Shown here: positions 59,660-64,000 of the stretch, one piece after another
Position numbering within the stretch: the stretch's first letter is position 1
Layout: each line of letters opens with the position of its first letter
From: Hyphomonadaceae bacterium
GTDB taxonomy: Bacteria > Pseudomonadota > Alphaproteobacteria > Caulobacterales > Aquidulcibacteraceae
Length of the DNA stretch: 64,000 nucleotides
Reading direction: 5' to 3'
Assembly (NCBI GenBank): GCA_023384105.1
Contig: JAHDXR010000007.1
Coordinates: 1-64,000, forward strand
Translations under genes and position numbers: made by a program
The notes under the pieces: model-generated
What the model was told of the DNA's origin: nothing
What the model saw: only the letters and a program-made list of their open reading frames with translations
Database searches by the model: none

Positions 59660-60322
59660 TCAGGCGAACACAACGCCCGTCAGCACGGCGGCGTAGTGCA
59701 CGCCTGCGGCGGCCATGACGAAGCCGTGCCAGATGGCGCGGCGGAAGGGGAGTTTCTCCCAGATGTAGAACGGCACGCCGATCGTGTAGAGCGCTCCGCC
59801 CGCGGCGAGCAGGATGAGGCCCGCCAGCGGCACGCCTTCGAGCATCGGCCCGAACGCGGCGACAATCATCCAGCCCATGGCGACATAGAAGGCGAGCCAG
59901 ACGCGCTTGCCGACGCCGGGCAGGAACAGCTTGCCCGCCGCGCCGATCAGCGCCAGCGCCCAGACGATGGTGGTCATGCTGACCGCCCAGGCGCCGTCGA
60001 AGCGGAGGGTGGTGAAGGGCGTGTAGGTGCCGGCGATCATCAGGAAGATGGCGGCGTGGTCGAAGCGGCGCAGCAGCGCCTTGCGCTTGGGCTGCTCGGT
60101 CAAATTGTAGGCCATCGAGCAGCCGATCATGGTCATGACGCAGAGCGCGTAGATCAGCACGGCCATCGCCATGCTCAGGCCGCCTTGCCAGATGGCGAGG
60201 CCGAGGCCGACGCCCACCGCAAAGGTGAACAGCACCGCAGCGACCCCATGCACCCAGCCGTCGACCAGCTTTTCCAGGCGCGTCGGGTAGTGGAGCTTGG
60301 GCAGGAGGTCGGAGAGCGTCAT
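59660..60322 (-). CDS. Hemolysin III / PAQR-family membrane protein
   Basis: A seven-helix membrane protein of 220 residues from the ATG at 60322. EKLVDGWVHGVAAVLFTFAVGVGL opens it with the conserved His. CSMAYNL, RRFDHAAIFLMIAGTYTPF with its Asp/His pair, and HGFVMAAAGVHYAAVLTGVVF carry the metal-binding residues typical of the YqfA/TrhA group. It probably helps regulate membrane fluidity or lipid homeostasis. The frame extends 17 unconserved residues upstream. Standalone gene. Confidence 0.9.
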   Translation of the reverse strand: MTLSDLLPKLHYPTRLEKLVDGWVHGVAAVLFTFAVGVGLGLAIWQGGLSMAMAVLIYALCVMTMIGCSMAYNLTEQPKRKALLRRFDHAAIFLMIAGTYTPFTTLRFDGAWAVSMTTIVWALALIGAAGKLFLPGVGKRVWLAFYVAMGWMIVAAFGPMLEGVPLAGLILLAAGGALYTIGVPFYIWEKLPFRRAIWHGFVMAAAGVHYAAVLTGVVFA

Positions 60323-60421
60323 CGCCGAGATAATGGCGTGGCGGCCTGGGTTTGTCAGGGGCCGGCGGGTCACAGATCAAAACCGAATGTTGCGGGGCGG
60401 GCGAGGGCCGTGCGCGCACGC

Positions 60422-60427
60422 TATACT
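60422..60427 (+). promoter_or_regulatory. Candidate -10 element directly before the DUF4197 gene
   Basis: TATACT ends 6 nt before the ATG at 60434, which would put the transcription start on or next to the start codon (leaderless). No good -35 was found. Confidence 0.3.
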
Positions 60428-60433
60428 TGGCGG

Positions 60434-61123
60434 ATGCAGAATCGTTTCGCCCGCCGCGCGTTTCTGGCTGCGTTGGCCGCCTCGCTTGCGCCGCCGGCGG
60501 CGGCGCAGCAACTGCTCGACAGCTTGACGCAGGCGGACGCGAGCCGCGGCATCCGCGATGCGCTGGGGCTGGCGGCGCTGAACGCGACGACGCGGCTGGG
60601 GCAGCCGAACGGCTTCTGGAGCAACGTGCAGGTGCGGATTCCGCTGCCGGGGCTGCTGCTGCAATCGCAGCAAATGCTGGCGCGGTTCGGCATGTCGAAG
60701 CCGCTCGACGATCTGCAGAAGAGCCTGAACCAGGCCGCCGAGCGCACCATGCCGGAGGCGGCGGGATTGTTCGCCAACGCCGTGCACACCATCACCATCG
60801 CCGACGCCATCGACATCGTCCGCGGCGGCGACGACAGCGCCACGCGCTATCTGCGCGGCCGCACCGAGACGCGGCTGACCACGCTGCTGAAGCCGCCGAT
60901 GACGGACGCGCTGACGGCGTCGGGCGCGTTTACCCTGATGCGCGCTGCGCTGCGCGAGGTGGGGCTCGCCAGCATGACGCGCGATCTGCGCGCCGAGGTG
61001 ATCAATGTCTCGACCGCAAAGGCGCTCGACGGCTGCTTTACCTTCATCGCCGAGGAAGAACGCGCCATCCGCCGCGATCCGCTGCGGCGGACCACCGATA
61101 TTTTGCGGCGCGTGTTTGGCTAG
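60434..61123 (+). CDS. DUF4197 secreted protein
   Basis: A 229-residue precursor with an N-terminal signal (basic Arg/Ala, hydrophobic core 9-20, cleavage after AAAQ at about 24). The mature part matches the DUF4197 pattern: GIRDALGLAALNATTRLGQPNGFWSN, IRIPLPGLLL, MNQAAERTMPEA-like (LNQAAERTMPEAAGLFANAVHTITIADA) and LRGRTETRLTTLLKPPMTDAL. It ends ALDGCFTFIAEEERAIRRDPLRRTTDILRRVFG. Probably periplasmic; no biochemical role is known for the family. The start is the ATG at 60434. Confidence 0.9.
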   Translation: MQNRFARRAFLAALAASLAPPAAAQQLLDSLTQADASRGIRDALGLAALNATTRLGQPNGFWSNVQVRIPLPGLLLQSQQMLARFGMSKPLDDLQKSLNQAAERTMPEAAGLFANAVHTITIADAIDIVRGGDDSATRYLRGRTETRLTTLLKPPMTDALTASGAFTLMRAALREVGLASMTRDLRAEVINVSTAKALDGCFTFIAEEERAIRRDPLRRTTDILRRVFG

Positions 61124-61188
61124 GCGCTCTCCCCCGCCGGTTGCGAGCCGCTTGCGCGCGACGAGGCGCCTCGCCATGGTCCGCGCCC

Positions 61189-62115
61189 ATGACTGAAGCG
61201 AAAGATTTCCGCCGGGTGACGTTCGACGTTCCGGGCGGGCGCATGGCCGGCGTTGCGTTCGGCGCGGCGACGCCGAACCCGGACATCGTGTTCTCGCACG
61301 CGACCGGCTTCAACGCGCTGACCTACCGGACGCTGCTGGCGCCGCTGGGGGAGAAGTTTCACGTGCTGGCGCTGGATGCGCGCGGGCACGGGCGCACCGA
61401 ACTGCCGGCGAAGACGTGGGGCTACACGTCATGGACGCGCCATCGCGACGATCTGATCGCGGTGCTGGAGCATTTCACCGCGCCGGTGATGCTGGCGGGC
61501 CATTCGATGGGCGCGACGGTCAGCCTGCTGACGGCGGGCAAGCGCACCGATCTGGTCAGCGGGCTGGCGCTGCTGGAGCCGGTGATCCTGCCGGCGGCGC
61601 TGTACGCTTTATCGCAGCTGCCGTTCGGGCCCTACCTGCAGCGCCGGAGCACGCCGCTGGCGCGCGGCGCGCTGAAGCGGCGCAATGCGTTCGCCTCGAA
61701 GGACGAAGCGGTCGCGGCGCTGACCGGGCGCGGCGTGTTCAAGACGTTTCCGCCGGACGTGATCGCCGATTATGTCGAGGACGGCGTGGTCGAGAACGGC
61801 AAGGGCGGCTTCAAGCTCGCCTGCGCGCCGAAGTTCGAAGCGGCGACCTATTGCGCCCAGCGGCACGATCCGTGGGGCGCGCTGCGCAAGGTGACCGATC
61901 CGCTGGTGCTGCTGCGGGCGGAGAAGCACTCCACCATCGGCGAAGCGGCGATGCACCGGATCGCCGCGATCAAGGCCGATGCGCGCGTCGCCACGGTCGA
62001 GGGCGCCAGCCACATGCTGCCGATGGAGCGTCCCGACCGCGCCCGCACCGCGATCGAAACGGCGCTGCTGCTGGCGCGGGCCGGCCGCAAGTACCACGAC
62101 GCGGTGCTGGAATAG
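61189..62115 (+). CDS. Alpha/beta hydrolase
   Basis: A 308-residue cytoplasmic hydrolase. VFSHATGFNALTYRTLLAPL gives the oxyanion-hole strand, LDARGHGRTELP the usual Asp loop, LAGHSMGATVSLL the nucleophile elbow (Ser in GHSMG, about residue 105) and GASHMLPMERPDR the catalytic His (about residue 285). The middle 60 residues form the cap. The start is the ATG at 61189. It may be an esterase or haloalkane/epoxide-type enzyme; the sequence does not decide. It is followed by a palindromic repeat. Confidence 0.88.
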   Translation: MTEAKDFRRVTFDVPGGRMAGVAFGAATPNPDIVFSHATGFNALTYRTLLAPLGEKFHVLALDARGHGRTELPAKTWGYTSWTRHRDDLIAVLEHFTAPVMLAGHSMGATVSLLTAGKRTDLVSGLALLEPVILPAALYALSQLPFGPYLQRRSTPLARGALKRRNAFASKDEAVAALTGRGVFKTFPPDVIADYVEDGVVENGKGGFKLACAPKFEAATYCAQRHDPWGALRKVTDPLVLLRAEKHSTIGEAAMHRIAAIKADARVATVEGASHMLPMERPDRARTAIETALLLARAGRKYHDAVLE

Positions 62116-62124
62116 CGCGCGGCT

Positions 62125-62228
62125 CTATGGAGCGCCGGCGCCCTCGCCGGCGCGGCGCGACAGCTACCGACAGGTGTTGGCGTTTGTTCGATAGGGCGCA
62201 TGCCGGCGAGGACGCCGACGCTCCATAG
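62125..62228. repeat. Dispersed palindromic repeat element (GGAGCGCCGGC variant)
   Basis: CTATGGAGCGCCGGCGCCCT followed by CGCCGGCG at the left end is inverted at the right end (GCCGGCGAGGACGCCGACGC followed by TCCATAG), about 104 bp in all. The arms differ at a few positions from the 55479 copy (GGAGC for GGACC). It lies between the convergent hydrolase and thioesterase genes. Confidence 0.82.
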
Positions 62229-62236
62229 GCGCAGCA

Positions 62237-63166
62237 CTACACCGACATGGGCCGGAGCAATTGTTCGATGCGCTGGCGCGCTTCGGGGCTTGGCGCGATG
62301 GCTTTGCGCGTGACGGTGTCGAACGTCAGCGCCACCGCTTCCATGCCGCCCCAGCAGCCGCCGGTTTCCGGATCGATCAGCCAATGGACCAGGCGCAGCG
62401 TCTTGTCGCCGAGTTCGACGATGCCGGAATGCACTTCGATCAGTTCGCCCGGACGCGGGAAGCGGCGATAGATCACGCGCGCTTCGACCACCGCGCCGGC
62501 GGGCGAAACGCCGTCGCTCGCCGCGGCCTGGCGCCAGCGGCCGAGCAGGTTGGGGACGGAGTCCGAGATGCGGCCGACGAAATGTTCGCCGCGCAGCCGG
62601 CCGAAGGCGTCGCACTGATCGGGCGTCACCAGCGCGCCGCCGATGCGCTGGGCGCCAAGCTCGCGGGCGCGCGCGAGCGACGCGTCGACCGGCGGCTTGT
62701 TGATGTCGATCGAGCGCGGCCGGGCGTGCGCGGGAAGCGCGACCTTCAGCCGTTCGGCGGCTTCGCGCGTGCGCGCCGACCACGGAAAGGCGCGCAGGCC
62801 GCGGGTCTCGGCGTGTGCGACCTTGAGGTTGAAGCAGGCGGCGGGCGCGCCGTCGGCATGGCGCATGTCGAGCACGAAGCGCGCCGTGGTCTCGTCGATG
62901 CCGGCGACGCCGCCGTGCATGGCGAGCGGGGCGCCGGGGCGCGCCTCCTTCAGGAAGCGCGCATGCAGTTCGAGCGGAATCAGCGTCGCGTTGGCGGCGT
63001 GAGTGAAGGCGCGCGGCAGGCCGATTGCGGCGGCCATGTGCGCAAGCCCCGAGAAGGCGCGCTCGACATGGAAGCGTATGTTCAGATGGCCGCCGTCGTC
63101 GCACTCCCAGGTGTTGACGCTGCCCTGGTAAAGCGGCGCGGGCAGAGGCGCTGGATGTGCGCTCAT
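62237..63166 (-). CDS. Double-hotdog acyl-CoA thioesterase-like protein
   Basis: 309 residues from the ATG at 63166. Two hotdog domains can be traced. The first opens VNTWECDDGGHLNIRFHVERAFSGL (about 17-41, with Asp23 and the 4HBT-type D-x3-H pattern). The second contains TPDQCDAFGRLRGEHFVGRISDSVPNLL (about 188-215) with its own acidic pair. Such tandem proteins hydrolyse acyl-CoA or carrier-bound acyl groups. The start codon overlaps the stop of the Zur-like gene (ATGA), so the two are coupled; the reason is not evident. Confidence 0.82.
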   Translation of the reverse strand: MSAHPAPLPAPLYQGSVNTWECDDGGHLNIRFHVERAFSGLAHMAAAIGLPRAFTHAANATLIPLELHARFLKEARPGAPLAMHGGVAGIDETTARFVLDMRHADGAPAACFNLKVAHAETRGLRAFPWSARTREAAERLKVALPAHARPRSIDINKPPVDASLARARELGAQRIGGALVTPDQCDAFGRLRGEHFVGRISDSVPNLLGRWRQAAASDGVSPAGAVVEARVIYRRFPRPGELIEVHSGIVELGDKTLRLVHWLIDPETGGCWGGMEAVALTFDTVTRKAIAPSPEARQRIEQLLRPMSV

Positions 63167-63630
63167 GCGGCGCGCTGGCAGGCCGAGCACAGGCCCGACG
63201 CTTCGATCATGGTGCGGCGGATGGCGAAACCGTCCTTGCTGGCGGCTTCGGCGAGGTCGACCAGGGCGTGGCCGGCGTCGAACTCCTCGGCGGCGCCGCA
63301 CTTTTCGCAGATGAGGAAGATGGTCGAGCGCGCGCAGGCGCCGACATCGCAGGCGACGAAGGCGTTCAAGCTCTCGATGCGATGGGCGAGGCCCATGCGG
63401 ACGAGGAAGTCGAGCGCGCGGTAGATGGTCGGCGGCTTGGCGGTCTTTTCGTCGTTCAGCAGCGGCAGGAGATCGTAGGCCTTGGCCGGGCCGTGCTGAT
63501 CCAGCAGCAGGTCGAGCACGCGCCTGCGCAGCGGCGTCAGGCTTTCGCCCGCCGCGGCGCAGCGCTGTTCGGCTTCGGCAAGTTGCGCGGCGCGCTCGGT
63601 TGCGCCGTGATGATGATGCATGACCGTCAT
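63163..63630 (-). CDS. zur: Fur-family regulator, probably Zur
   Basis: A 155-residue metal-dependent repressor. The N-terminal winged helix has SLTPLRRRVLDLLLDQHGPAKAYDLLPLL (about 30-58) and KPPTIYRALDFLVRMGLAHRIES (about 65-87). The C-terminal dimer/metal domain has the structural zinc pairs CEKC (about 110-113) and CSAC (about 148-151), a His-rich N-terminus (MTVMHHHHG) and the pattern NAFVACD seen in Zur more than Fur. It probably represses zinc uptake genes. The start is the ATG at 63630. Confidence 0.88.
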   Translation of the reverse strand: MTVMHHHHGATERAAQLAEAEQRCAAAGESLTPLRRRVLDLLLDQHGPAKAYDLLPLLNDEKTAKPPTIYRALDFLVRMGLAHRIESLNAFVACDVGACARSTIFLICEKCGAAEEFDAGHALVDLAEAASKDGFAIRRTMIEASGLCSACQRAA

Positions 63631-63700
63631 GATCGCAGGCTCCGCCCTGATGCGAAAGGTGGGGATGCGGGCGAGCGAATTTGAGACCGCGCGCGCGACA

Positions 63701-63715
63701 GAACTTTACAAGAAC
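63701..63715 (+). promoter_or_regulatory. LexA (SOS) box 1
   Basis: GAACTTTACAAGAAC is an exact GAAC-N7-GAAC site, the LexA recognition form of alphaproteobacteria (GTTC-N7-GTTC on the other strand). It overlaps the -35 region of the promoter for the gene at 63781. Confidence 0.75.
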
Positions 63716-63733
63716 ATCTGACTCGCGTATCAA
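63705..63733 (+). promoter_or_regulatory. Candidate promoter of the gene at 63781
   Basis: TTTACA (63705-63710) and TATCAA (63728-63733) are exactly 17 bp apart. The -35 lies inside LexA box 1, and LexA box 2 begins 4 bp after the -10. Confidence 0.55.
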
Positions 63734-63737
63734 TCTG

Positions 63738-63752
63738 GAACATACAGCGAAC
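63738..63752 (+). promoter_or_regulatory. LexA (SOS) box 2
   Basis: GAACATACAGCGAAC is a second exact GAAC-N7-GAAC site, at the expected transcription start, 28 bp before the ATG at 63781. Two adjacent perfect boxes are unlikely to be chance. Confidence 0.75.
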
Positions 63753-63780
63753 GATGTGGTTCCAGATCCGGGGGCGTCCG

Positions 63781-64000
63781 ATGTCCGAAGCTATTTTCCG
63801 TGGAATTTCAGGCCGGTTGCATCGCTTCAGCGTGCACCGCCCGCATGCGCAGTTCGCCGGCGCGCCGGCCGTGTACTGCTTCGCGCGGCCGGGGCCGGGC
63901 GGCCGCGGCTGGACGCCGCTGTTCCTGTCGCGGACGGGCGATCTGGCCAAGCGGCTGGCGAGCCACGAACAATGGCCGGAAGCCGAGCTGCTGGGCGCGA
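63781..64000 (+). CDS. SOS-controlled hypothetical protein, N-terminal part (continues past window)
   Basis: 73 residues are visible from the ATG at 63781 (GGGGG upstream). After a basic start, VYCFARPGPGGRGWTPLFLS, then a TGDLAKRL segment and HEQWPEAELLGA, follow a pattern (aromatic-x-Phe-Ala-Arg, Trp-x-Pro-Leu, T-x2-L-x2-RL-x3-H) that resembles the start of GIY-YIG-like domains, but the catalytic Tyr residues are not conserved, so this is tentative. Two LexA boxes control it. The function is unknown; DNA-damage-linked expression is inferred. Confidence 0.72.
   Translation, partial: MSEAIFRGISGRLHRFSVHRPHAQFAGAPAVYCFARPGPGGRGWTPLFLSRTGDLAKRLASHEQWPEAELLGA

Noticed and set aside
1-64000. CRISPR arrays, insertion sequences or prophage genes
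   Set aside because: No regularly spaced direct repeats, transposase, integrase or phage structural genes were seen; the repeats present are dispersed palindromes.

Overview
The window is GC-rich chromosomal DNA of an alphaproteobacterium, most likely from the Caulobacterales/Hyphomonadaceae side. The evidence is a gcrA-type cell-cycle regulator at 58984, a three-subunit proton-translocating transhydrogenase preceded by a small aa3-oxidase subunit IV gene, a phoR-pstB-phoU-phoB locus, and two GAAC-N7-GAAC LexA boxes of the alphaproteobacterial type. I found no rRNA, complete tRNA, CRISPR array, insertion sequence or prophage. Species-level placement is not possible from the sequence alone.

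Region 1 (about 1-35,240) is a large exopolysaccharide/holdfast-like locus, mostly short divergent and convergent transcription units. It holds the assembly and export machinery: two sugar-phosphate transferase homologues (994-1749, canonical; 6796-7590, degenerate), an outer-membrane beta-barrel (2430-3641), a Wzc-type tyrosine autokinase (9997-12135), a BY-kinase homologue without the Walker A lysine (5465-6508), a short Wza-type lipoprotein (12303-12881) and a flippase (29512-30972). Around these are many glycosyltransferases (GT2, GT4, GT8 and one GT2-GT4 fusion), decorating enzymes (acyltransferase, pyruvyl transferase, GNAT, methyltransferase) and a secreted GH16 hydrolase. A GrpE-like/Hsp70-like pair (3698-5514) sits inside the locus. 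Positions 21244-29426 carry an unusual sugar-modification cassette: an aminopeptidase-like DUF4910 protein, an RmlC-type epimerase, an Fe(II)/2OG-oxygenase-like protein, and a translationally coupled run of C-methyltransferase, glucose-1-phosphate cytidylyltransferase, PIG-L deacetylase, class III aminotransferase and an SDR. It probably makes a CDP-linked branched or aminated sugar for the polymer.

Region 2 (35,345-41,200) holds a PPP-type phosphatase and the transhydrogenase operon. The pnt genes are interspersed with a SnoaL-like gene, a periplasmic protein, a palindromic repeat and a membrane protein. Region 3 (41,212-49,495) is a minus-strand operon for a tripartite RND efflux pump followed 17 bp later by an M13 metalloendopeptidase lipoprotein. 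Region 4 (49,782-53,506) is the phosphate-sensing locus phoR-pstB-phoU-phoB with a candidate Pho box but no pstS, pstC or pstA.

Region 5 (53,600-64,000) is housekeeping: hslO, argF, argD, an esterase with a near-leaderless promoter, an orphan ABC-2 permease, gcrA, a hemolysin-III/PAQR protein, a DUF4197 protein, an alpha/beta hydrolase, a double-hotdog thioesterase and a Zur/Fur repressor. It ends with a truncated gene behind two LexA boxes. A dispersed palindromic repeat family (core GGACCGCCGGC or GGAGCGCCGGC) recurs between genes at 29448, 33017, 53517, 55479 and 62125.
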